This document shows, in pieces, positions 17,418 to 24,381 of a stretch of 64,000 nucleotides of DNA; positions within the stretch are counted from its first letter, which is position 1, and each line of letters starts with the position of its first letter. A program made the translations under genes and the position numbers. The notes under the pieces were generated by a model that was given only the letters and a program-made list of their open reading frames with translations, did no database searches and had not been told where the DNA came from. This DNA is from Mediterranea massiliensis. Lineage in GTDB: Bacteria > Bacteroidota > Bacteroidia > Bacteroidales > Bacteroidaceae. The stretch is taken from positions 374,536-438,535 of the forward strand of contig NZ_LT635838.1 in NCBI RefSeq assembly GCF_900128475.1, written 5' to 3'.

Positions 17418-18437
17418 ATGAACAACGTATTTGTATATTGTGAGATGGACGGCTGCCATGTTGCCGACGTCAGTCTCGAACTTTTGACCAAAGGCCGCAA
17501 GTTAGCCAACGAACTGGGCTGCCAGCTGGAAGCCATCTGCGCCGGCACCGGCCTCAAAGGTGTAGAAGAACAAGTATTGCCCTTCGGCGTAGACCGAGTA
17601 CACGTGTTCGACGCTCCGGGCCTCTTCCCCTATACTTCCCTGCCCCACACTTCCATCCTTGTCAACCTGTTCAAGGAAGAGAAGCCTCAGATCTGTCTGA
17701 TGGGTGCCACCGTCATCGGCCGCGACCTCGGCCCGCGCGTATCTTCCGCCCTGACCAGTGGACTGACCGCCGACTGTACGCAGCTGGAAATCGGCAGCCA
17801 CGAGGATAAGAAAGCCGGCAAGACGTACGAGAACCTGCTCTACCAGATCCGTCCCGCATTCGGCGGAAACATTGTGGCCACCATCGTCAATCCCGAACAC
17901 CGTCCGCAGATGGCTACCGTCCGCGAAGGCGTGATGAAGAAAGAAATCCTCGACCCCGACTATCAGGGCGAAGTAATCCGTCACGACGTGGCCAAGTACG
18001 TGCCCGAAACGGATTATGTAGTGAAGGTCATCGACCGCCACGTAGAGAAAGCCAAACACAACCTGAAGGGCGCTCCCATCGTAGTGGCCGGCGGTTATGG
18101 CATGGGCTCGAAGGAAGGCTTCGACATGCTGTTCGAACTGGCCAAGGAACTGCACGCCGAGGTAGGTGCCAGCCGTGCCGCCGTCGACGCCGGCTTTGCC
18201 GACCACGACCGTCAGATTGGTCAGACCGGTGTAACGGTTCACCCCAAGCTGTACATCGCCTGCGGTATCTCCGGCCAGATCCAGCACATCGCCGGCATGC
18301 AGGATGCGGGTATCATCATCTCCATCAACAACGACGAGAATGCCCCCATCAACGCCATCGCCGACTATGTCATCAATGGAACGGTGGAAGAGGTAATTCC
18401 TAAAATGATTAAGTATTATAAGAAGAATAGTAAATAA
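17418..18437 (+). CDS. etfA: Electron transfer flavoprotein, alpha subunit
   Basis: A 339-residue ETF alpha subunit (FixB family). The C-terminal FAD-binding domain is clear: APIVVAGGYGMGSKEGFDM, then GASRAAVDAGFADHDRQIGQTG, HPKLYIACGISGQIQH and SINNDENAPINAIADY. It begins six bases after etfB, implying translational coupling. With EtfB it moves electrons between an acyl-CoA dehydrogenase and a membrane or ferredoxin acceptor. The gene downstream starts after 20 bases, so the operon continues. Confidence 0.95.
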   Translation: MNNVFVYCEMDGCHVADVSLELLTKGRKLANELGCQLEAICAGTGLKGVEEQVLPFGVDRVHVFDAPGLFPYTSLPHTSILVNLFKEEKPQICLMGATVIGRDLGPRVSSALTSGLTADCTQLEIGSHEDKKAGKTYENLLYQIRPAFGGNIVATIVNPEHRPQMATVREGVMKKEILDPDYQGEVIRHDVAKYVPETDYVVKVIDRHVEKAKHNLKGAPIVVAGGYGMGSKEGFDMLFELAKELHAEVGASRAAVDAGFADHDRQIGQTGVTVHPKLYIACGISGQIQHIAGMQDAGIIISINNDENAPINAIADYVINGTVEEVIPKMIKYYKKNSK

Positions 18438-18457
18438 CCATTATACATCTTGCAGTT

Positions 18458-19330
18458 ATGAAACGTTTTTTCTTTCTATCTTCTTTCGCATTGGCAAGTA
18501 TTTCGATGCAGGTACAGGCACAACAGGACACCCTTTACCTTGATGCACAACAGAATGTTATCAAGAAAAAGGCCAAGGCCTCCTCATGCGCATTGGTACA
18601 CGAAGAAGGGAAGGGAAAAACTACAGTATATTTTTATACTGTTGACGGAATACTTACACAAAGCAGCGTATACAATAGATTCAAGAAACAAGCCTCTTCC
18701 CGCATATTGCATGGAGAAACCCACTACAAGTTTTCTAACAGTACGCAGGACAGCCTGTTTGTGTTTTACACTAATAATCGTCGGAATGGAGCAGCAATAT
18801 TTTATTATCCAAACGGCAGTGTAATGGCGCAAGGACAATATAAGGATGGCATGTTGAACGGACTATTGCAACAATTCTACCCGAACGGAAAAACCAAACG
18901 TCAAGAAATCTATAAGGATGATGTTTCCCAAGGTGGTACTTATTTGTCTGCCGAAGGTACTCCGCTCGAATTTGTACCTTTCTACAAGCGGGCTGAATAT
19001 GCTGACGGAATCAATGGATTGATTCAAGTTATCAGTCGCAACATGAAGCTCTCTAAAGGTCTGATGGAGTATATGGTTGACAATAAATTATATAAGTTAA
19101 CTGCCGATATCGGAATTTGGATTGATAATGAAGGGAAAGTAAAAGGCCTTTATATTCTTCGTACAGATGATCCCAAATTTAACGAAGAATGTTTTGAACA
19201 AGTTTTGCCAGTCTTGAAAAGCCAGTCTTTCAATCCTGGCATGATAGACGGAAAGCCTGCACAGACCCTTTTCTTTATCAAGGACATAATGTGTTCCATT
19301 TCACCTGCAAGATATACACCAAAATTTTAG
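18458..19330 (+). CDS. Exported MORN-repeat (YwqK-like) protein inside the ETF operon
   Basis: A 290-residue protein with a signal peptide (MKRFFFLSSFALASISMQVQA). The middle holds MORN-type repeats: NGAAIFYYPNGSVMAQGQYK, then DGMLNGLLQQFYPNGKTKRQ. Proteins with this repeat are often labelled YwqK-like, but that name says nothing about function here. The C-terminal 70 residues (FNEECFEQVLPVLKSQSFNP, then a strand) resemble a TonB C-terminal domain. The gene lies 20 bases after etfA and 5 bases before the acyl-CoA dehydrogenase, yet it is plainly richer in A+T and uses different codons. It is probably a later insertion that kept the operon frame of transcription. Its role is unknown. Confidence 0.75.
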   Translation: MKRFFFLSSFALASISMQVQAQQDTLYLDAQQNVIKKKAKASSCALVHEEGKGKTTVYFYTVDGILTQSSVYNRFKKQASSRILHGETHYKFSNSTQDSLFVFYTNNRRNGAAIFYYPNGSVMAQGQYKDGMLNGLLQQFYPNGKTKRQEIYKDDVSQGGTYLSAEGTPLEFVPFYKRAEYADGINGLIQVISRNMKLSKGLMEYMVDNKLYKLTADIGIWIDNEGKVKGLYILRTDDPKFNEECFEQVLPVLKSQSFNPGMIDGKPAQTLFFIKDIMCSISPARYTPKF

Positions 19331-19335
19331 CAATT

Positions 19336-21042
19336 ATGGCAAACTTTTATAGCGAACATCCGGAACTCAAGTATCACTTGAACAACCCGCTGATGGAGCG
19401 TATCTGCGAGCTCAAGGAACGCGGATATGCAGACAAAGACCAGTATGATTACGCGCCGCAGGACTATGCCGACGCCATGGACTCATACGACAAAGTATTG
19501 GAAATCACCGGCGAGATTACCGGTGAAGTGATTGCCGCCAATGCCGAAGGCGTGGACCAGGAAGGCCCGCACTGCGGAGGCGGCCGTGTGGAATATGCCA
19601 GCGGCACAAAGCAGAACCTCGACGCCATGGTGAAGGCAGGCCTGAACGGCATGACCATGCCCCGCCGCTACGGTGGCCTCAACTTCCCCATCACTCCCTA
19701 CACCATGTGTGCGGAGATTGTGGCCCAGGCCGATGCCGGCTTCGGCAACATCTGGTCGTTGCAGGACTGTATCGAGACGCTGTATGAATTCGGCAACGAA
19801 GACCAGCACAGCCGTTTCATTCCCCGCATCTGCGCCGGTGAAACCATGTCTATGGACCTGACCGAGCCCGATGCCGGCTCCGACCTGCAGAGCGTCATGC
19901 TGAAAGCTACCTACGACGAAGCCAACCAGTGCTGGCGCCTGAACGGTGTGAAGCGATTCATCACCAACGGCGACGCCGACCTGCACCTCGTACTGGCCCG
20001 CTCCGAAGAAGGCACACACGACGGCCGCGGCCTCTCCATGTTCATCTACGACAAGCGCGACGGCGGTGTGGACGTACGCCGCATCGAGAACAAGCTCGGT
20101 ATCCACGGTTCACCCACCTGCGAATTGGTTTACAAGAACGCCAAGGCCGAACTTTGCGGTGACCGCAAGCTGGGTCTGATCAAATATGTGATGGCACTGA
20201 TGAACGGTGCCCGTCTGGGTATCGCCGCCCAGTCTGTCGGCCTCAGCCAGGCAGCCTACAACGAAGGTCTGGCCTATGCCAAAGACCGCAAGCAGTTCGG
20301 CAAGGCCATCATCGAGTTCCCCGCCGTTTACGACATGCTGGCTACGATGAAGGCCAAGCTCGACGCCGGCCGCTCGCTGCTCTACCAGACTTCGCGCTAC
20401 GTCGACATCTACAAGGCACTGGACGACATCGCCCGCGAACGCAAGCTGACGCCCGAAGAACGTCAGGAGCAGAAACGCTTCGCCAAGATGGCCGACGCCT
20501 TCACACCGCTGGCCAAGGGTATGAACTCCGAATATGCCAACCAGAACGCCTACGACTGTATCCAGATTCACGGCGGTTCGGGCTTCATGATGGAGTATGC
20601 CTGCCAGCGCATCTACCGCGACGCCCGCATCACCAGCATCTACGAAGGTACTACCCAGCTGCAGACGGTGGCCGCCATCCGCTACGTGACGAACGGCACT
20701 TATGCTTCCATCCTGCGCGAGTACGAACAAATCCCGTGCAGCGAAGCCATGCAGCCGCTGATGGACCGCGTTAAAGAGATGACCAACAAGCTGGAAGCCT
20801 GCACCAACGCCGTGAAGGAAGCCCAGAATCAGGAACTGCTCGACTTCACCGCACGCCGCCTCTACGAGATGGCTGCCGACTGCGTGATGTCACAGCTCAT
20901 CATCCAGGACGCTACCAAGGCTCCCGAACTCTTCGCCCAGTCAGCACAAGTTTATGTCAACTACGCTGAAGCCGAAGTGGAGAAGCACTTCAACTTCATC
21001 CGCAAGTTCAAGGCCGAAGAGCTGGAAAGCTATCGCAAGTAA
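19336..21042 (+). CDS. Acyl-CoA dehydrogenase family protein
   Basis: A 568-residue flavin enzyme of the acyl-CoA dehydrogenase family. The start MANFYSEHPELKYH at 19336 was chosen over an upstream in-frame ATG that lies inside the previous gene. Visible family signatures are MSMDLTEPDAGSDLQ, VKRFITNGDADLH, a KDRKQFGKAI stretch, the C-terminal IQIHGGSGFMMEYACQRIYR and DARITSIYEGTTQLQ. It oxidises an acyl-CoA thioester and hands electrons to ETF, encoded in the same operon. The extra C-terminal domain of about 150 residues fits the longer AcdA/FadE12-like forms. The exact acyl substrate cannot be told. Confidence 0.92.
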   Translation: MANFYSEHPELKYHLNNPLMERICELKERGYADKDQYDYAPQDYADAMDSYDKVLEITGEITGEVIAANAEGVDQEGPHCGGGRVEYASGTKQNLDAMVKAGLNGMTMPRRYGGLNFPITPYTMCAEIVAQADAGFGNIWSLQDCIETLYEFGNEDQHSRFIPRICAGETMSMDLTEPDAGSDLQSVMLKATYDEANQCWRLNGVKRFITNGDADLHLVLARSEEGTHDGRGLSMFIYDKRDGGVDVRRIENKLGIHGSPTCELVYKNAKAELCGDRKLGLIKYVMALMNGARLGIAAQSVGLSQAAYNEGLAYAKDRKQFGKAIIEFPAVYDMLATMKAKLDAGRSLLYQTSRYVDIYKALDDIARERKLTPEERQEQKRFAKMADAFTPLAKGMNSEYANQNAYDCIQIHGGSGFMMEYACQRIYRDARITSIYEGTTQLQTVAAIRYVTNGTYASILREYEQIPCSEAMQPLMDRVKEMTNKLEACTNAVKEAQNQELLDFTARRLYEMAADCVMSQLIIQDATKAPELFAQSAQVYVNYAEAEVEKHFNFIRKFKAEELESYRK

Positions 21043-21062
21043 TTGACTTTACGTAAATAATG

Positions 21063-21113
21063 GAAAGAGGCGGTTCACTGATTAGAGTTGAACCGCCTCT
21101 TCTTGTTTGATTT
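21063..21113. repeat. Direct repeat, left copy, flanking the AbiE module
   Basis: This block agrees with 22980-23030 at 48 of 51 positions by hand count; the three differences are all A/G transitions. It includes the whole terminator hairpin and its T run. The pair brackets the toxin-antitoxin genes. Confidence 0.75.
21064..21109 (+). terminator. Terminator of the ETF operon (copy 1 of a duplicated sequence)
   Basis: AAGAGGCGGTTCA (21065-21077) pairs perfectly with TGAACCGCCTCTT (21089-21101), followed by CTTGTTTGATTTT. The 51-base block 21063-21113 occurs again at 22980-23030. Confidence 0.8.
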
Positions 21114-21136
21114 TAAACACCTACATCTGAATGCAG

Positions 21137-21165
21137 AATTTGTGCAGATAACATCTGCACAAATT
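21137..21165. promoter_or_regulatory. Perfect inverted repeat upstream of abiEi (site 1)
   Basis: AATTTGTGCAGAT and ATCTGCACAAATT are perfect 13-base arms around AAC. AbiEi antitoxins of the studied AbiE systems bind inverted repeats in their own promoter and repress it, so this is a candidate operator. Confidence 0.6.
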
Positions 21166-21195
21166 GAGATATCAAGCCGCAAAGCGCTCTACAAT

Positions 21196-21222
21196 GTCCG
21201 ATATTCTTCAAGAATTTCGGAC
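21196..21222. promoter_or_regulatory. Inverted repeat upstream of abiEi (site 2)
   Basis: GTCCGATATTCTT and AAGAATTTCGGAC are 13-base arms around a single C, with 12 of 13 pairs. It ends six bases before the predicted -33 box, so a bound protein would block the promoter. Confidence 0.6.
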
Positions 21223-21227
21223 ATTTT

Positions 21228-21259
21228 ATTGCTACATCAAGAGCTATATCGTATCTTTG
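21228..21259 (+). promoter_or_regulatory. Predicted abiE promoter
   Basis: TATTG at 21227-21231 serves as a partial -33 and TATCTTTG at 21252-21259 as -7, about 20 bases apart. The start codon is at 21286. Confidence 0.6.
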
Positions 21260-21285
21260 CAACTAGAATCATTGTGGATATAAAG

Positions 21286-21870
21286 ATGATACTGACAAAG
21301 GAAATACGAAACATCATAGACCGAAACGGACCGAACAGACTTTATATGGTGAGTGATTTTGCCCATCTGAATAATGATGGGCTAGTCACTCGTGCGCTTT
21401 CCCGATTAGAGAAAGAGAGTGTGCTCATTCGTCTTTCTCAAGGTCTATATTTATATCCATTACGGAATAAGTTCGGTGTACTTCGTCCCTCTATAGAAGA
21501 TATCGCATACGCCATAGCGGAAAAGGATAAGGCTCGTATTATACCTAGTGGATTGACAGCATTGAACAAATTGGGACTTTCCACACAGGTCACGATGAAT
21601 GCAGTCTATTTGACAGATGCCACAGCAAGGGAACTTACTATCGGAAACCGTAAAATCATATTCAAGCGCAGCGCACCTCGCAATTTTGCCTACAAGACAG
21701 ACTTGTTCCCACTTATAGTCGCTGCCATGAAAGAATTAGGGAAAGATAACGTAACAGATGAACAGGTTGCCATCATAAAACAAGCCATTGAAAAATATGG
21801 TAGTCCTGATGAGATCAAATACGATTACAGCATTGCCCCGCAATGGATTAAACAAAGGCTTGCATTATGA
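21286..21870 (+). CDS. abiEi: AbiEi-type antitoxin / transcriptional regulator
   Basis: A 194-residue protein. I took the ATG at 21286 because it follows the promoter and opens the family-like start MILTKEIRNIIDRNGPNRLY; the upstream in-frame ATGs precede the promoter. Residues 1-75 form a winged helix (FAHLNNDGLVTRALSRLEKE, then LIRLSQGLYLYPLR). The rest matches the AbiEi C-terminal part (ARIIPSGLTALNKLGLSTQV). In type IV toxin-antitoxin AbiE systems this protein represses its own operon and neutralises AbiEii without direct contact. Its stop overlaps the next start as ATGA. It differs from the core genes in its high A+T content. Confidence 0.88.
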   Translation: MILTKEIRNIIDRNGPNRLYMVSDFAHLNNDGLVTRALSRLEKESVLIRLSQGLYLYPLRNKFGVLRPSIEDIAYAIAEKDKARIIPSGLTALNKLGLSTQVTMNAVYLTDATARELTIGNRKIIFKRSAPRNFAYKTDLFPLIVAAMKELGKDNVTDEQVAIIKQAIEKYGSPDEIKYDYSIAPQWIKQRLAL

Positions 21871-22880
21871 ATTTTACTAAGCTTACAAAAGAAGAACAAC
21901 TTACCATTTTGGCTAATGTAGCCGAAGATAAAGGTATTGTGGACAATGCCGTAGAAAAGGACTATTGGGTCAGTATGGTGTTACGTGCCATATTTTCTTT
22001 GCCGTATGCAGCAGCTTTTGTTTTCAAGGGAGGAACAAGCCTTAGCAAAGGTTGGGGATTAATAGAACGGTTTTCAGAAGATATTGACCTTGCAATAGAT
22101 CCCCAATATCTCGGCTTCACAAATATTGAGACTAAAAGTCAACGGACTAAGTTACGGAAAGACTCCAAGAAATTCATAGATGGCATTTTTGCGCTCGATG
22201 TTGAGAACAGATTAAAAGAGTTTGGGCTATCAGAGAGCTGTAAGGTCATAGTTCTGGAGACATCTGTCAGTGACCTTGACCCTGTAGTCCTGTTTGTCGA
22301 ATATAATTCAGTGCTGCAAACGAAAATGCAATATATACCCGAGCGAGTCAAAGTTGAGATAAGTTGCCGTTCACTCATGGAGCCGTCAGAAGATGTGGAA
22401 ATGCGTTCTATGATAGAAGAGGCTTATCCAGATGAAGAATTTTCATTACCTATATTCACTGTTCCTACCGTAGTGCCGGGACGAACATTCCTGGAAAAGG
22501 TTTTTCTTTTGCATGAAGAGTTTAACCGTCCCAATGGCTGTACGCATATCGAACGTATCACACGACACATGTATGACATTGTAAAGATGATGGATAAACC
22601 GTTTGCTATGGAAGCAATGCAGAATGTACAATTATACGAGGACATTGTGACTCATCGTAAAAAGTTCACGGCCTGGAGTGGATTGGACTATACGAGTCAT
22701 CTTCCACACACAATATCGTTCCTGCCTCCTGAAAGCATCGAAGATGTTTTGCGTGACGACTATAAGCAGATGCAAATCGGCTTCATCTATACCGATGCGC
22801 CTTCTTTCGATGAGATTATGAAGCGATTGCAGAATTTGCAAGACAGATTTAGAACATTGAAGTGGGAAAATAATCGTTGA
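21867..22880 (+). CDS. abiEii: AbiEii-type nucleotidyltransferase toxin
   Basis: A 337-residue protein of the AbiEii/DUF1814 nucleotidyltransferase family. Motif I is seen as FKGGTSLSKGWGLIERFSED followed by IDLAID (about 53-77), which supplies the metal-binding acidic residues. The family uses NTP, favours GTP, and halts growth during phage infection. The helical C-terminal half (HIERITRHMYDIVKMMD) also fits. The start overlaps the antitoxin stop by four bases. The gene appears intact. With AbiEi it forms a phage-defence or maintenance module; the activity of this copy is inferred. Confidence 0.88.
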   Translation: MNFTKLTKEEQLTILANVAEDKGIVDNAVEKDYWVSMVLRAIFSLPYAAAFVFKGGTSLSKGWGLIERFSEDIDLAIDPQYLGFTNIETKSQRTKLRKDSKKFIDGIFALDVENRLKEFGLSESCKVIVLETSVSDLDPVVLFVEYNSVLQTKMQYIPERVKVEISCRSLMEPSEDVEMRSMIEEAYPDEEFSLPIFTVPTVVPGRTFLEKVFLLHEEFNRPNGCTHIERITRHMYDIVKMMDKPFAMEAMQNVQLYEDIVTHRKKFTAWSGLDYTSHLPHTISFLPPESIEDVLRDDYKQMQIGFIYTDAPSFDEIMKRLQNLQDRFRTLKWENNR

Positions 22881-22884
22881 CGAC

Positions 22885-22998
22885 ATGGTAGACATAAATG
22901 TTGATATAAACGAAACGGAGATATTCAATCTTTACCCCGAAGTATTGGATACTTTACTCAAAGACCATACAACAGGAATGAAAGAGGCGATTCACTGA
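22885..22998 (+). pseudogene. N-terminal stub of a truncated gene, possibly a DNA methyltransferase
   Basis: A 37-codon reading frame starts five bases after abiEii and encodes MVDINVDINETEIFNLYPEV followed by LDTLLKDHTTGMKEAIH. The part up to KDHTTG looks like the start of the N6-adenine methyltransferases whose sequence goes on as KNIIWATD; this link is from memory and needs a search. The frame then runs straight into the second terminator copy and stops at TGA. So the remainder of the gene has been lost precisely at the repeat boundary. Confidence 0.5.
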
Positions 22999-23030
22999 TT
23001 AGAGTTGGGCCGCCTCTTCTTGTTTGATTT
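22980..23030. repeat. Direct repeat, right copy, with decayed terminator hairpin
   Basis: This is copy 2 of the ETF terminator block. AAGAGGCGATTCA (22982-22994) faces TGGGCCGCCTCTT (23006-23018). In RNA the stem keeps eight pairs including two U-G wobbles, with one A-C mismatch, so it may still terminate. It marks the right edge of the AbiE module. Confidence 0.75.
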
Positions 23031-23086
23031 AAATCTCTGACATACAATATTTCGCTTAAACAATACAAGTAATAAAAATAAATATT

Positions 23087-23094
23087 TATCTTTG
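23087..23094 (+). promoter_or_regulatory. -7 element at the start of the small-gene cluster
   Basis: TATCTTTG, with no clear -33 box. A transcript from here would have a leader of about 260 bases that includes the inverted repeat at 23167-23285. Confidence 0.45.
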
Positions 23095-23166
23095 CAAACG
23101 GAAAAAGGAAGTGTCCTTCTCCAATACATTTTAGAATAAATAGAAGAAGCGTTATGCTTATCTTGT

Positions 23167-23285
23167 AAAGTTGAAACCTGAGAAATTTCGAATTGATACA
23201 AGAAGACGGCATAGTGGTTCTCACGCTATAGCGTGGGCTGCTATTATCCACACTTGTATCAGGGTTTTCTCAGGACCTCAACTTT
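23167..23285. repeat. Long interrupted inverted repeat in a gene-free leader
   Basis: The 23 kb stretch 22999-23364 has no gene. Its main feature is a set of nested arms: AAAGTTGAAACCTGAGAAA (23167-23185) against TTTTCTCAGGACCTCAACTT (23265-23284), TGATACAAG (23194-23202) against CTTGTATCA (23253-23261), and a palindrome CACGCTATAGCGTG (23222-23235) at the centre. The whole can fold into one long hairpin in RNA. It may be a structured leader or a small palindromic mobile element; the sequence does not decide. Confidence 0.55.
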
Positions 23286-23364
23286 AGATGTGGGCATTGC
23301 AGTTCCACGCTTCATGTTTTATAATAATTACTTTCAAGGAACTAGAAAGTTACTACGGTTAATT

Positions 23365-23658
23365 ATGAAATTTTTACTTGGATGCTTATCTATTGTTATT
23401 TGTTTAGCTATTCCTGTAGCTATAGCCTGTGCTTTAGCAGCTTGGCTATGTGATATTGAACCTGATAAAACCTATACTTGGTATTCTGGGATATGGCATG
23501 GTTTATTTTGCATACCCAATTGGATTAGATCTTTTTTTGATAGTGATGTGCTTTGTAAAGCCAACAACTACACTACGGGTTATAATATTTGGTGGTGGAT
23601 TATGCTTATTTGGATATTATTAGGCATTATTTTTGGTGGTGGAAAGGCTCATAATTAA
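23365..23658 (+). CDS. Small membrane protein, unrecognised
   Basis: A 97-residue protein starting MKFLLGCLSIVICLAIPVAI. The ATG at 23365 was chosen because the hydrophobic segment starts there; the upstream extension covers the inverted repeat. There are two predicted transmembrane helices (about 2-27 and 75-92) around a Trp- and Cys-containing loop (WYSGIWHGLFCIPNWIRSFF). The C-terminus is GGGKAHN. I do not recognise the family. It leads a run of A+T-rich orphan genes next to a defence module, so an immunity or defence role is possible but only inferred. Confidence 0.55.
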   Translation: MKFLLGCLSIVICLAIPVAIACALAAWLCDIEPDKTYTWYSGIWHGLFCIPNWIRSFFDSDVLCKANNYTTGYNIWWWIMLIWILLGIIFGGGKAHN

Positions 23659-23675
23659 ACTTATATTAGTCATAA

Positions 23676-23834
23676 CAACATCAAGCATCAAAAGAAAAAG
23701 CGTTAAAGTATTGGGATAATAATCAATTCCAACTCGCTTTGAATGAAATTTGTAATGCGATAGAACTATATCCTGATGTAGAGCTTTCTTTTTTTACGAA
23801 TGAGAATCCACGAAATAATGTCAAGATACAATGA
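23676..23834 (+). pseudogene. Start-less coding remnant, TPR-like
   Basis: After an in-frame TAA the frame stays open for 52 codons to a TGA at 23832. It reads QHQASKEKALKYWDNNQFQL, ALNEICNAIELYPDVELSFF, TNENPRNNVKIQ. Spacing such as A..YWDNNQFQLALNEICNAIELYP is like a tetratricopeptide repeat. There is no ATG, GTG or TTG in a suitable place, so this is best read as the 3' end of a gene that lost its 5' part. Confidence 0.5.
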
Positions 23835-23858
23835 AGAACTGAAAGATTTAGTACCAAT

Positions 23859-23915
23859 ATGATAATCACAGCAATGATAGGAATCGTATTGTTTATATTG
23901 GCTTATATTGTATAA
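23859..23915 (+). other. Possible 18-residue hydrophobic peptide
   Basis: ATG to TAA encodes MIITAMIGIVLFILAYIV, a single hydrophobic helix. It lies between a coding remnant and a membrane-protein gene. There is no clear ribosome site, so it may be a small peptide, a remnant or chance. Confidence 0.25.
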
Positions 23916-23933
23916 TTTATTACAGCTATAAAA

Positions 23934-24371
23934 ATGAAGAATATTATAATAAACGTTCTACGGTACATTGTAGCATTTATTGTAGCAATAAATATGTATT
24001 GGATATTTTACATTATTACCAATTTCATATGGGGATTCTTTGCTAGTCTATTACCTTTATTATTTGCAATAATTCCTCCTATAATTGTATGGTTATTCCT
24101 ACAATATGGAACTTTCTGGAAAATATTAAAGCCTCTAAAGATTAACAGATATTACTATTTGATTATAAACATATTAGGTCTTATTTACGCCTTTATCAAG
24201 CAATACATTTCATATGTTTGGTTTCTAGAAACGAATGGAGACAAGGTTGTTTCGGAAAGATTCCAACATTTAACATTCTTACAAGAAAGCCTGCTGACAT
24301 TAATTGGTTTATTTGTGATAATATATATTTGGAAAAATAATTATAGGAGTAAAAAGATATGCAAGGATTAA
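23934..24371 (+). CDS. Four-helix membrane protein, unrecognised
   Basis: A 145-residue protein, mostly hydrophobic. Helices are predicted at about 5-38, 40-62, 72-98 and 115-133, with a conserved-looking loop WFLETNGDKVVSERFQHLTF and a basic tail RSKKICKD. No family is recognised. It is very A+T-rich. Its last 13 bases overlap the start of the next gene, now split by an insertion sequence, which suggests the two were once translated together. By analogy with clusters of orphan immunity genes in Bacteroides it may protect against a toxin, but nothing in the sequence proves this. Confidence 0.55.
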   Translation: MKNIIINVLRYIVAFIVAINMYWIFYIITNFIWGFFASLLPLLFAIIPPIIVWLFLQYGTFWKILKPLKINRYYYLIINILGLIYAFIKQYISYVWFLETNGDKVVSERFQHLTFLQESLLTLIGLFVIIYIWKNNYRSKKICKD

Positions 24372-24381
24372 TAGACCGTTT

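Noticed and set aside
23233..23364. N-terminal extension of the first small membrane protein
   Set aside because: The extension is the translation of the inverted repeat and adds no hydrophobic start; the ATG at 23365 begins a proper membrane segment.
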